Part shown: one piece after another, positions 32,075 through 40,721 of the stretch | Layout of the letters: each line of letters starts with the position of its first letter | Numbering within the stretch: the first letter of the stretch is position 1 | NCBI RefSeq assembly: GCF_022751215.1 | Contig: NZ_JAICDG010000005.1 | Span: 496,001-560,000, forward strand | Direction of reading: 5' to 3' | Length of the DNA: 64,000 nucleotides | Source: Actinomadura terrae | GTDB taxonomy: Bacteria; Actinomycetota; Actinomycetes; Streptosporangiales; Streptosporangiaceae | Made by a program: the position numbers and the translations under genes | Notes under the pieces: generated by a model | Databases searched by the model: none | What the model was told of the DNA's origin: nothing | What the model saw: the letters and a program-made list of their open reading frames with translations, nothing else

Positions 32075-32745
32075 GAGCCGAGTGGGGGTCGATCAGTTTC
32101 TTCTTGGAGGATGGGGAGGGCTACTTCTAGGGTTTGGAGGCCTATGAGGCTTGCGATTTCTAGGGTGGCGGCTATTTCGGGCGGGGTGGCGCCGTGGTTT
32201 TTGGCGTTGGTGATGTGGACTTTTAGGCCTTCGGTGAACATATGGGTCGCCGAGGCGTCTATGGCTATGTAGATGAGTTCTTTGGTTTTGGGTGGGAGGG
32301 CGTTTCTGGTCCAGGGGATCGCGGAGAAGTTCAGGTATGCGGCGAAGAGGGTGGGGGCGTGGCGTAGGACGTTTTCCCAGGACGGGTCCCAGTAGCCGCG
32401 GCGGCGGGTGAATTCGGCGCGCAGTCGTTCTGTTTCGGGGGTGGCGGCGGGGAGGTCGTCCAGGAGGGGGAAGCCTGTGCTTGCGGCGTGGATGCCCAGG
32501 GTCGCGGCCAGCTGGAGGGTTTCCATGACTTCTTCGCGGGTCGCGCCGTGGGCCAGGGCGGCGCGGGTGTGGCGGCGGATGCCGGGGGTGTGGAGGTGGG
32601 TGGGGGCGGCGTTCACTGCCAGGGCTATCAGTTCTTGGGTCTTCGGGTCGAGGGCGCCATGGTTCGCGGGGACGTCTACCAGGGCGGTGCAGGCGGCCAG
32701 GAGTTCGGGGTCGGACGCCAGGAGCGCGCGGAGCGGGGGGTTCAT
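32071..32745 (-). CDS. Tandem carboxymuconolactone-decarboxylase (CMD) family protein
   Basis: A 224-residue protein with two CMD-like repeats: LDPKTQELIALAVNAAPTHL to GATREEV, then LPPKTKELIYIAIDASATHM to GATPPEI. Neither repeat has the AhpD CxxC pair, so peroxidase activity is unlikely; a decarboxylase or lyase-like role is more plausible. It is translated from an ATGA overlap with the monooxygenase gene and ends its operon. The last 30 codons use ATA, CTA, GTA, CAA and GAA, unlike the neighbouring catabolic genes. Confidence 0.82.
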   Translation of the reverse strand: MNPPLRALLASDPELLAACTALVDVPANHGALDPKTQELIALAVNAAPTHLHTPGIRRHTRAALAHGATREEVMETLQLAATLGIHAASTGFPLLDDLPAATPETERLRAEFTRRRGYWDPSWENVLRHAPTLFAAYLNFSAIPWTRNALPPKTKELIYIAIDASATHMFTEGLKVHITNAKNHGATPPEIAATLEIASLIGLQTLEVALPILQEETDRPPLGS

Positions 32746-34205
32746 CGGCGGCCTGTGAAGCCTAGGAAGGGGAGGGCCTTTGTCAGGAGGTAGTACTCGC
32801 CGTGGGGTTTCGGCCATTGGGTGACGTTGCGGCCGCTCTCGGCGTGGTAGTAGTTCGTGCAGTTCGCCTCCATCGCGGACGCGTGGCGGTGGAGTTGCGC
32901 GTCCACCCAGTTGACCCAGCGTTCGGCGGCGCCGGGGCGGGTGTCGACTACGCGTAGGCGTTTGCGGCGCATTCGGGCGACCATGCGGGCGGCCACTTCG
33001 GCCTGGCGTTCCAGCTGGGCGATGATGGAGAAGCCGCCGTTGGTGTTGGGGCCGTAGAGCATGAAGAAGTTGGGATAGCCGGGGACGGTGATGCCGAGGA
33101 ACGCTCTCGGGTCGTCCTTCCAGGTGTCGTGGACGGAGACGCCGCCCGTTCCTCGCACTTCTAGGGAGGCCAGGTATTTCGTCGCGCGGAAGCCGGTGGC
33201 CATGACGAGGACGTCGATCTCGTGTTCGGTGCCCGTGGTGTCGATGATTCCCTTGGGTGTTATGCGGGTTACGGCGTGGGGAACTAGGGACACGTTCGGG
33301 CGGTTGAGGGCCGGGTAGAAGCCGGTTGCCAGGACCGGGCGTTTGCATCCCCAGGGGTAGTCGGGGGTGAGGGCGGCCCGGAGGTCGGGGTCGTGGATTG
33401 TGGATTTGATGTAGGCGCGGCAGGCCCGGAGGTTCTGCTGTTGGCGTTCGCCGTGCAGGTCGTAGCCCTTGAACATCTGGCGGAACTGGTAGAAGAGGCG
33501 CAGTCGGCGCAGTTTTTGAGCGAGCGGGAGCCGGTACAGCGCCCGTTCGCGGGGGGTGAAGTCGCGTTCGCCCTTGGGGAGGATCCACCCGGGCTGGCGT
33601 TGGAAGACGTAGAGCTTTTCGACCTGTTCGGCAATCGCCGGGACGATCTGGGTCGCGGTGGAGCCGGTGCCGACGACCGCGACGCGTTTGCCGGTGAGGT
33701 CCTGGTCGGCCGGCCAGCGGGCGGTGTGGAACTTCGGGCCCTCGAAGTCGTCCAGGCCGGGCCAGTCGGGGTAGCGGGGCTGGTTCAGCAGGCCGAGGCA
33801 GCTGATCACGACGTCGAACCGTTCGATCCGGCCGCCGGGCAGCAGGAGGTCGTAGCGGGAGTTCTCCTCGTCCCAGGTCGCCGATTCGACGCGGACGCCG
33901 AAGCGGCAGTGGCGGCGCAGGTCGAAGCGGTCGAGGACGTGTTCGGCGTACGCCTGCAATTCCGGTTGGCGGGCGTGGGTGCGCGTCCAGTCGTAGGTGA
34001 GGAAGGAGAAGGAGTAGGCGTGCGAGGCGATGTCGACCTCGCAGCCGGGGTAGCGGTTGTCCCACCAGGTTCCGCCGGGGCCTGCGGACTGCTCGAAGAC
34101 GGTGAACCGGGTGAGGCCCTTCTTCTTCAGTTTCACCGCGGTGGCGATTCCGCCGAGGCCGCAGCCGATGATCGCCACCCGGGGGCTTGCACTGCGCCGT
34201 GTCAT
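32742..34205 (-). CDS. Baeyer-Villiger-type flavin monooxygenase
   Basis: A 487-residue class B flavoprotein monooxygenase. The FAD motif is IIGCGLGGIA (12-21), the BVMO fingerprint FEGPKFHTARWP (154-165) and the NADPH motif VVGTGSTATQ (177-186); LVMATGFRATKY lies further on. Such enzymes insert oxygen next to a ketone, giving an ester or lactone, using NADPH and O2. The downstream CMD protein and upstream M20 hydrolases hint that a cyclic ketone or amide is being opened, which is inference. It lies seven bases after the M20 stop. Confidence 0.9.
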   Translation of the reverse strand: MTRRSASPRVAIIGCGLGGIATAVKLKKKGLTRFTVFEQSAGPGGTWWDNRYPGCEVDIASHAYSFSFLTYDWTRTHARQPELQAYAEHVLDRFDLRRHCRFGVRVESATWDEENSRYDLLLPGGRIERFDVVISCLGLLNQPRYPDWPGLDDFEGPKFHTARWPADQDLTGKRVAVVGTGSTATQIVPAIAEQVEKLYVFQRQPGWILPKGERDFTPRERALYRLPLAQKLRRLRLFYQFRQMFKGYDLHGERQQQNLRACRAYIKSTIHDPDLRAALTPDYPWGCKRPVLATGFYPALNRPNVSLVPHAVTRITPKGIIDTTGTEHEIDVLVMATGFRATKYLASLEVRGTGGVSVHDTWKDDPRAFLGITVPGYPNFFMLYGPNTNGGFSIIAQLERQAEVAARMVARMRRKRLRVVDTRPGAAERWVNWVDAQLHRHASAMEANCTNYYHAESGRNVTQWPKPHGEYYLLTKALPFLGFTGRR

Positions 34206-34212
34206 CCGGTCC

Positions 34213-35481
34213 TCACAGGGATATCAGTTCGTCCATCACCCGGACGCCGAACCGCAGCGCGTCCACCGGGCAGCGTTCGTCGACGCCGTGGAACATCGCC
34301 GGATAGTCGTAGCCGGTGGGGAACAGCATCGGCGTGAAGCCGTAGGTCTCCATTCCGAGCGTCCGGAACCATTTGTTGTCGGTGCCGCCGCTGAACACGA
34401 AGGGGGCGACGTCGCAGCCGGGGCTTACGGCGTGCAGCGCGCGGGTGAGGAGGGCGAACCATTCACCCTCATGGGACGAGAGGACGGGTGGGCTGCGCCG
34501 GAGCAGCGTCACCTCCGCGTCCTCGGTGAGGGCGCAGAGGTGTTCGTGTAGTTCGTCCTCGTGGCCCGGGACGAAGCGGCAGTCGAACCGCGCCCACGCC
34601 TCGCCGGGGATGACGTTCTCCTTGTAGCCCGCGCCGAGCCGGGTCACGTTGACGGTGCCCTGGACACCGGCGGCGAACATCCGTCCGAAGGGGCCGGTCT
34701 GGGTGGCGAGGACGTCCGCGACCTCGGCCGGGGAGGACACCGGGCGGCCCGCGACCCGCGAGGCGAGGACGCGCATCGGCTCGGTGACCGTGTAGGGGCG
34801 GTCGGCCGACAGCAGCCGCAGCGTCGTCTTCGCGAGGCGCGGGATCGGGTTGTCCTGGGCGATCATGCTGCCGTGCCCGGCGACGCCCTTCGCGCGCACC
34901 CCGTACCAGCGCAGGCCCTTGTCGGCGACCGACACCGCGAACAGCGGCGGGCCGGACGGGGTCGGCACGTTGAAGCCGCCGACCTCGCCGATCGCGGCGC
35001 GGCAGCCCTCGAACAGGTCGGCGTGCTCGGCGACGAGGTGTCCGGCGCCGAGGCGGCCGCCGGTCTCCTCGTCGGCGACGAACGCGAGGACGATGTCGCG
35101 GCGGGGACGGCGGCCCTCGGCGAGCGCGGTGCCGAACGCCGAGAGCGTCATCGCGACGGCGTTCTTCATGTCGACGGCGCCGCGTCCCCAGACGTGGCCG
35201 TCGGCGATGTCGCCGCTGTGGGGGTGGCGCGTCCAGTCGGCGGCCTGCGCGGGGACGGTGTCGAGGTGGCCCTGGACGAGCAGCGCGGGCGCCGAGGGGT
35301 CGGTGCCGACGACGCGGGCGACCACGTTGGAGCGGCCGGGCTCGGCTTCGATGATCTTCGGGTCCAGGCCCATGTCGGAGAGGAGGGCCGCGACGTATTC
35401 GGCCGCCTCGCGTTCGCGGCCGCCCGGGTTGGTGGTGTCGAAGCGGATCAGGTCGGCGCAGATCTCCTCGACCTCAGCCAT
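34213..35481 (-). CDS. M20 metallopeptidase/deacylase (ArgE/DapE-like), canonical
   Basis: A 422-residue dinuclear zinc hydrolase. The motifs are complete: GHLDTVP (71-77), WGRGAVDMK (98-106, bridging Asp104) and ADEETGG (136-142, base Glu138 and metal Glu139). The C-terminal half carries the dimerisation domain. It should cleave an N-acyl or peptide bond. It is second in an operon behind a divergent M20 paralogue, with an eight-base overlap, and ahead of the monooxygenase gene. Confidence 0.9.
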   Translation of the reverse strand: MAEVEEICADLIRFDTTNPGGREREAAEYVAALLSDMGLDPKIIEAEPGRSNVVARVVGTDPSAPALLVQGHLDTVPAQAADWTRHPHSGDIADGHVWGRGAVDMKNAVAMTLSAFGTALAEGRRPRRDIVLAFVADEETGGRLGAGHLVAEHADLFEGCRAAIGEVGGFNVPTPSGPPLFAVSVADKGLRWYGVRAKGVAGHGSMIAQDNPIPRLAKTTLRLLSADRPYTVTEPMRVLASRVAGRPVSSPAEVADVLATQTGPFGRMFAAGVQGTVNVTRLGAGYKENVIPGEAWARFDCRFVPGHEDELHEHLCALTEDAEVTLLRRSPPVLSSHEGEWFALLTRALHAVSPGCDVAPFVFSGGTDNKWFRTLGMETYGFTPMLFPTGYDYPAMFHGVDERCPVDALRFGVRVMDELISL

Positions 35482-36691
35482 CGGCGTCGCCCAAGGTCAG
35501 GGCGGCCAGGGCGTAGGTCCGGACGGCGGCGAGGTAGTCCTCCACCGGCACGGACTCGTCGTCCCAGTAGCAGTCCATCGAGCCGGGGCCGTAGGTGACG
35601 GCCTTGATGCCCGCCTCCCAGAAGATCGGTGTGTCGGGCCACGCCTGGTGGAAGCCGTGCGCGGCGTCCCGTCCGGTGGAGGCGCGGTGCGCGGCGGCGA
35701 CGCCCGCGAGCAGGCCTTCGCCGTCCGGCACCTGGAGGGAGCTGCGCGGGTTCTTCACGCAGGTCGCCTCCAGCGACACGTCCACGGGGAACTCGGCGAG
35801 GTCGTCGAGCGCGCGTTCCACTGCGGCGCGGACGTCGCGGAGCACGTCGTCCTGCGTCTGCGCGGGCGGGAAGCGGAAGTCGAAGGTGATGTCGCAGCGT
35901 TCCGGGACAAGGTTGTGCGCGACGCCGCCGGAGATCTGCGCGACGTTGCAGATCTTGACGTCGTCCAGCACTCGGCCGTCGGCGGCGGTGATCGGCATCG
36001 CGAGCACCGCGCGGACGACCTCCGCCGCCCGCGCGACCGCGTTCACGCCGATGTCGAGCGCGGTGGTGTGCGCGGCGCGCCCGCGCACGGTGACGGTGAC
36101 GTAGGCGATGCCGCGCTGGCCGGTGAGGACCCGCAGGTCGCTGGGCTCGCAGTTGATCGCGTACGCGCCGCGCAGCCCGTCGCGCAGCGCCTGCCGGGTG
36201 CCCTCGCCGCCCTCGAAGTGGTTCGGGACGGCGAGCACGACGACGTCGCGGGGCAGCGGGACGCCCGACCGCGCGAGCATCACCGCCGCCATCGTCATCG
36301 CGGCCGTCCCGGCCTTCATGTCCGCGACGCCCACCCCGTGGATGGCGCCGCCGTCGATCTCGCCGCCGAACGGGTCGCGGCGCCAGGAGGTCGAGGGTGG
36401 GTACACCTCCATGTGGCCGTTGAAGATCAGCGCGTTGGACGGGTCGCCGGTGCCCGTGCGGGCGAGCATGTTCGGCATGCCGGGGGTACCCGAATCGGGC
36501 AGTTCGACGATGAGCCCGGCCTCGGCGAGCGGGGCGGCGAGGTGCTCGGCCGCCGTCGTGAGCGCGGGTCCGTCGCCCCAGACGCTCGGAATGCGGATGA
36601 GGTCGCGGAGAAAGGCGACGAGTTCCGGTTCGTGCTGATCGATGACGCCGATCACGCGGGCCGCGTCGTCCTCGGTCGCTACGGTGGTCAT
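35474..36691 (-). CDS. M20-family paralogue with altered metal motifs
   Basis: A 405-residue M20-fold protein, the first gene of the operon. Compared with the neighbouring canonical enzyme, GHxD is GHMEVYP (H93, E95), the bridging Asp is kept (D124 in GVADMKAG), but the catalytic DEE segment reads PNHFEGGEGT with F159 where the general-base Glu should be. It may be inactive, or a subfamily with another mechanism. I choose ATG at 36691 because the promoter at 36723-36728 leaves a 5' leader of about 25 bases, like the aldehyde dehydrogenase operon; ATG at 36709 is an alternative. Confidence 0.85.
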   Translation of the reverse strand: MTTVATEDDAARVIGVIDQHEPELVAFLRDLIRIPSVWGDGPALTTAAEHLAAPLAEAGLIVELPDSGTPGMPNMLARTGTGDPSNALIFNGHMEVYPPSTSWRRDPFGGEIDGGAIHGVGVADMKAGTAAMTMAAVMLARSGVPLPRDVVVLAVPNHFEGGEGTRQALRDGLRGAYAINCEPSDLRVLTGQRGIAYVTVTVRGRAAHTTALDIGVNAVARAAEVVRAVLAMPITAADGRVLDDVKICNVAQISGGVAHNLVPERCDITFDFRFPPAQTQDDVLRDVRAAVERALDDLAEFPVDVSLEATCVKNPRSSLQVPDGEGLLAGVAAAHRASTGRDAAHGFHQAWPDTPIFWEAGIKAVTYGPGSMDCYWDDESVPVEDYLAAVRTYALAALTLGDADG

Positions 36692-36722
36692 GGCATTCGT
36701 CCGTTCCATGCGATTCGTTTCG

Positions 36723-36771
36723 AGCGTAGGAGCCTTTTCGCGGGACGTCTTGGGGCCGCCGGACCAAAGAA
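36723..36771 (-). promoter_or_regulatory. Promoter/activator element of the M20 operon
   Basis: Read on the minus strand, TTCTTTGGT (36771-36763) is followed at a fixed distance by TCCTACGCT with the -10 box TACGCT (36728-36723). The aldehyde dehydrogenase operon has TTCTTTGGT and TCCTAGGCT at exactly the same spacing (36 bases between equivalent plus-strand positions). There is no good -35 hexamer, which suits an activator-dependent promoter. Confidence 0.6.
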
Positions 36772-36783
36772 TTCACGGGACGG

Positions 36784-37890
36784 CTATGCGCCCGGCACAG
36801 CCGTCCCATTCGGGCCGAAGACGAGTGCGTGGAAACGGTCGGCGATTCGGCGATATCCGGCCGCGTTCGGGTGGAGGCCGTCGTAGAGGTCGCCGGCGTC
36901 GTCCGGGCCGAACAGGGAACGGCCGTCCAGGCACGAGAGCGCGGCATCCTCCCGGGACGTGACGACCTCCGCGATCAGCTCCCGCATCCGGACGAGCGTC
37001 AGCCCCGACGTCGAGCCCGTCGCGTGGTAGCGGCCCTTCCCGTCCTGGACGGTGGGCCCGGCGCGGTCCTCGGCGGTCGGGCACAGGATCGGCGAGACCA
37101 CGACCAGCGGCGTCTCCGGGTGCCCCTCGCGGACCGTGTCGAGGAAGCCGTGCAGCATCGGGCCGAACGTCCGCTCCTTGAGCGAGTCGAGGTTCTGGAC
37201 GTTGATGCCGACCTTGAGCGTGATGACGTCGGCGGGCAGGTCACGGATCGTCCGGGCGACGAAGGGGTCGAGGTGGCAGTTCCCCGCGAACGCCAGGCAG
37301 GTCAGGTCGAGTCCGGCGGCGCGTGCGACCCGGGCGGGCCAGGCGTCGGTGGGGCCGCCCGCCTCGGCGCAGTGGCTGATCGAGCTGCCGTAGTGCACCC
37401 ATTTGCGTTCGGGGAGCCGCCCGGGGGTGACCTCGCCGTCGGCGCGCAGTTCCCGCAGTTCGACGATGGCGGCCTGCGGCAACCAGATCTCCACGTCCTT
37501 CCAGCCGGGGCCGAGATCGTCGAAGCGGATCGTCTCCGGCACGCCCCGGACGGTGTCGGTGACCGCGCCCGCGCGGACGACGCACAGCTCGCCGTCCCGG
37601 ACGGGGCGGGAGAGCACGCGCGTCCCGTCCACGACCGCGTCGAACGCGACGGGGAACAGGGGGAAATAGGCGTTGCGGAACCGCGTCACGAAGACGTCCA
37701 GTTCCAGGGTGTCGGCATCCGTGCGCAGGACGAGCCGAACCCCGGCCGGTCTCGGCACCATCAGCCGCATATAGGAGTCGGTGATCTGCGGGCGCGTCCA
37801 TGCGGGCAACCGGCGCGGGATAAGGCCGGTCTCGGTGCGCTCGACATCGAGGGCGCCCGCCAATAGGCCGTCGAATTCGACCGCGGTCAC
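36784..37890 (-). CDS. SGNH/GDSL-type hydrolase
   Basis: A 368-residue protein. The N-terminal half is a beta-rich domain (LELDVFVTRFRNAYF and later WKDVEIWLPQA). The C-terminal half is an SGNH esterase domain: block I VHYGSSISHC, block III KVGINVQNL and the acid/His block DGLHPNAAGYR. It probably removes acyl groups from a carbohydrate- or small-molecule ester. The GTG start lies in a GTGA overlap with the CaiB gene. It is the last gene of the urocanase/CaiB/SGNH operon. Confidence 0.85.
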   Translation of the reverse strand: MTAVEFDGLLAGALDVERTETGLIPRRLPAWTRPQITDSYMRLMVPRPAGVRLVLRTDADTLELDVFVTRFRNAYFPLFPVAFDAVVDGTRVLSRPVRDGELCVVRAGAVTDTVRGVPETIRFDDLGPGWKDVEIWLPQAAIVELRELRADGEVTPGRLPERKWVHYGSSISHCAEAGGPTDAWPARVARAAGLDLTCLAFAGNCHLDPFVARTIRDLPADVITLKVGINVQNLDSLKERTFGPMLHGFLDTVREGHPETPLVVVSPILCPTAEDRAGPTVQDGKGRYHATGSTSGLTLVRMRELIAEVVTSREDAALSCLDGRSLFGPDDAGDLYDGLHPNAAGYRRIADRFHALVFGPNGTAVPGA

Positions 37891-39044
37891 GACGCGTCCT
37901 CCGTCCGAGAATGGCGCGGTTCCTCCGCCAGCCAGCGTTCCAGCAGGTGGTCGTGCTCGCCTTGGTCGGGCGCGCGGCGGAACTCGCGAACCGTGCCGGT
38001 CGTGCGGACGCCGCCCGCGAGCGTCCGGAACCCGTCGGCCTCCTCGGCGACCAGGCCGCGGGCGTGCGTGTGCGGAAGCGACAACGCCTCGCGGACGCCG
38101 AGCACCGGCCCGCACGGCACCCCGGCTTCCGCGAGCAACGCGAGGGCCTGTTCGCGGTTCAAACAGGCGAGCGCCTCCTCGACCTCCAGCCGCAGCGGTT
38201 CGCGGTTGCGGCCGCGTTCGGCGTCGCTGGCGTAGCGGTCGTCCTCCAGCCAGCGCGGCCGGTCCAGGACGGCGGCGAGCCGGGCGAACAGCGCGTCACC
38301 GGCGACCGCGATCGTGATCGTGCCGTCCTTGACCGCGAACGTCCCGTAGGGCGCGCTGATCGCGTGGTGGCCGCCGGTCGGCAGCACAGGCTCGTCGGTG
38401 TGCAGCGCCCGCATCGCGACCGACTCCAGCACGGACACCAAGCCGTCGAACATGGACACGTCGATGTGCTGGCCAAGCCCGGTCCGCTCGCGCTCGCGCA
38501 GCGCCGACAGCACCGCGACCGTCGCGTAGAGCGCGGGCACGATGTCGCCGACGCTGATGCCGACGCGCACGCCGGGCCCGCCGTCCGGCCCGGTGACCGA
38601 CATCAGCCCCGACATCGCCTGGACGATCAGGTCGTAGGCCGGACGGTCGGCGAGCGGCCCGCCGCGTCCGAACCCGCTGATCGAGACCGCGACGAGCCCC
38701 GGGTTGAGGCGCGCCAGCTCCTCGGGCGGGAACCCGAGCCGGTCGAGCACGCCCGGCCGGAAGTTCTCGACCAGCACGTCGGAGCGCTCGACCAGCCCCG
38801 CGAACCGCTCCCGGTCGGCGGGGTCCTTGAGGTTCAGCGTGACGCCGAGCTTGTTGCGGTTGAGCAGCCGGTGGAAGGTGCTCTCGCCGTCGACGAACGG
38901 GCCGAAGAACCGGCCGTCGTCGCCCGCCGGGGACTCGACCTTGATCACCTCGGCGCCGAGGTCGGCGAGCATCCGCGTGCACAGCGGGCCGGACAGGATG
39001 CGGCTCAGGTCCAGGACGCGCACGTCGTCGAGGGCGGCGGTCAT
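37887..39044 (-). CDS. CaiB/BaiF family CoA-transferase
   Basis: A 385-residue class III CoA-transferase. Marks are VRVLDLSRILSGPLCTRMLA, DLGAEVIKVESPAGDD, LVENFRPGVLDRLGF and GRGGPLADRPAYDLIVQAMS, in which the Asp of PAYD should form the acyl-aspartyl intermediate. It moves CoA between an acyl-CoA and an acid. Placed between the urocanase and hydrolase genes, it probably activates an acid made in this pathway. It overlaps both neighbours by four bases. Confidence 0.92.
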   Translation of the reverse strand: MTAALDDVRVLDLSRILSGPLCTRMLADLGAEVIKVESPAGDDGRFFGPFVDGESTFHRLLNRNKLGVTLNLKDPADRERFAGLVERSDVLVENFRPGVLDRLGFPPEELARLNPGLVAVSISGFGRGGPLADRPAYDLIVQAMSGLMSVTGPDGGPGVRVGISVGDIVPALYATVAVLSALRERERTGLGQHIDVSMFDGLVSVLESVAMRALHTDEPVLPTGGHHAISAPYGTFAVKDGTITIAVAGDALFARLAAVLDRPRWLEDDRYASDAERGRNREPLRLEVEEALACLNREQALALLAEAGVPCGPVLGVREALSLPHTHARGLVAEEADGFRTLAGGVRTTGTVREFRRAPDQGEHDHLLERWLAEEPRHSRTEDAS

Positions 39045-40669
39045 CCGAACCACCGCAGGCCGCTCGCGCGGACGGTGTCGGCCGCGTCCTCGTATCCGGC
39101 GTCGGCGTAGCGCATGATCCCGATGCCGGTGTCGGCGGTGAGCGCGGAGCGGATCCGGTCGGCGGCGGCGTCGGTGCCGTCGGCGACCAGCGTGACGCCC
39201 GCGCTCTGCATGTAGCCCGCGTAGCCGCCTCCCCCGGCGTGGATCGCGACGAGGTCGGCGCCCGAACCGGCGTTGAGCAGCGCGTTCAGCAGCGGCCAGT
39301 CGGAGACGGCGTCCGAGCCGTCCGGCATGTTCTCGGTCTCGCGCAGCGGCTGCGACACCCCGCCCGCGTCGAGGTGGTCGCGGGTGAAGGCGACCGGGCC
39401 CTTCAGCTCGCCGCGCCGGACGGCGTCGTTGACCAGCAGCGCGAGCTTCGCGCGCTCGCCGTGCGCCAGCCACGAGATGCGCGAGGGCAGCCCCGCCTGC
39501 CGGACGTGCTCGCGCGCGATCGGGATCCACCGCTGGACGAGGTCGTTGTCCGGGAACTCACGCACGACCAGCGCGTCGATGAAGTCGATGTCGGTGGCGT
39601 CCCCGGACGAGGCGACCCACCGGAACGGGCCGAGGCCCCGGCAGAACAGCGGGCGGATGTAGCGCTCGATGAAGATCGGGATGCGGAAGGCGTCCACGCC
39701 GTTCTCGGCCGCCTGCGCGCGCAGGTTGTTGCCGTACTCGAAGACGACCGCGCCGTCCTCCTGCCAGGCGAGCATGGCCTCCACGTGCGTGGCGATGGAC
39801 GCGCGCGCCCGGCGGGTCAGCTCGTCCGGGTCGGTGGTCCGCAGCTCGGCAGCCTCCGCCGGGGCCATCCCGGCCGGGACGTACCCGTAGAGCAGGTCGT
39901 GCGCGGCGGTCTGGTCGGTGACGACGTCCGGGACGAGGCCGCGTGCGCGCAGCGCGGGCAGCACCTCGGCGGCGTTGCCGAGCAGCCCGATCGATGACGC
40001 CGTGCGGGCCTCGACGGCGTCCCGCACCCAGGCGAGCGCTTCATCGAGAGAGGCGGTGGAGCGGTCGAGGTAGCCGCCGTCGATCCGCCGCCGGATCCGG
40101 TCGGGGTCGACCTCGACGCACAGCGCGACGCCGCCCGCCATCACCGCGGCCAGCGGCTGCGCGCCGCCCATGCCGCCGAGCCCGGCCGTCACGACGAGGC
40201 GTCCGGCCAGGTCACCGCCGAAGTGCGCGGCGGCGACGGCGGCGAGCGTCTGGTAGGTGCCCTGGACGATGCCCTGCGACCCGATGTACTGCCAGTCCCC
40301 CGCGGTGTAGCCGCCCCAGGCGATCAGCCCGCGCCGCTCCAGCTCGTAGAAGTGCTCGCCGGTGGCCCAGCGTCCGACGAGGTTGCTGTTGGCCATGAGG
40401 ACCAGCGGCGCCCGCGTCCCGGTGGGGAACACCCCGATCGGCTTGCCGGACTGGACGACGAGCGTCTCGTGCTCCTCCAGCTCCGCCAGCGCCGCGACGA
40501 TCTGCTTCAGCGCGTCGTGGTCCCGGGCGGCCTTGGCCAGCCCCGCGTAGACGATCAGCTCGTCGGGCCGCTCCGCGTGCGCCAGCGTGTTCTCCAGCAT
40601 GCGCAGCAGCGTCTCCTGGCGCGGACCCCGGCAGCGCGTCCCGCCTCCGGCGGCGTCGGCGATCACCAT
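39041..40669 (-). CDS. Urocanase-family protein (urocanate hydratase or divergent relative)
   Basis: A 542-residue NAD-dependent urocanase. Conserved marks are YIGSQGIVQGTYQT (128-141), the NAD motif TAGLGGMGGAQPLA (161-174), MVTDQTSAHD-like VVTDQTAAHD (249-258), YIRPLFCRGLGPFRW with Cys343, and DGSDAVSDWPLLNALLN. The loop that I recall as HHGGGVGMGFSQHSG in true HutU reads HAGGGGYAGYMQSAG here, and the YKTD region is changed. No hutH, hutI or hutG is nearby. A relative acting on another imidazole-acrylate (for example thiourocanate) is possible. ATG at 40669 follows AAGGGGACC. Confidence 0.85.
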   Translation of the reverse strand: MVIADAAGGGTRCRGPRQETLLRMLENTLAHAERPDELIVYAGLAKAARDHDALKQIVAALAELEEHETLVVQSGKPIGVFPTGTRAPLVLMANSNLVGRWATGEHFYELERRGLIAWGGYTAGDWQYIGSQGIVQGTYQTLAAVAAAHFGGDLAGRLVVTAGLGGMGGAQPLAAVMAGGVALCVEVDPDRIRRRIDGGYLDRSTASLDEALAWVRDAVEARTASSIGLLGNAAEVLPALRARGLVPDVVTDQTAAHDLLYGYVPAGMAPAEAAELRTTDPDELTRRARASIATHVEAMLAWQEDGAVVFEYGNNLRAQAAENGVDAFRIPIFIERYIRPLFCRGLGPFRWVASSGDATDIDFIDALVVREFPDNDLVQRWIPIAREHVRQAGLPSRISWLAHGERAKLALLVNDAVRRGELKGPVAFTRDHLDAGGVSQPLRETENMPDGSDAVSDWPLLNALLNAGSGADLVAIHAGGGGYAGYMQSAGVTLVADGTDAAADRIRSALTADTGIGIMRYADAGYEDAADTVRASGLRWFG

Positions 40670-40721
40670 CTTGGTCCCCTTCCTTCCCGCGGCGGGGGCC
40701 GCGTGTCGCGGGGCGCGTTGC

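Noticed and set aside
39041..40669. A histidine utilisation (hut) operon
   Set aside because: Only a urocanase-like gene is present, its substrate loop is changed, and hutH, hutI and hutG are missing from the neighbourhood.
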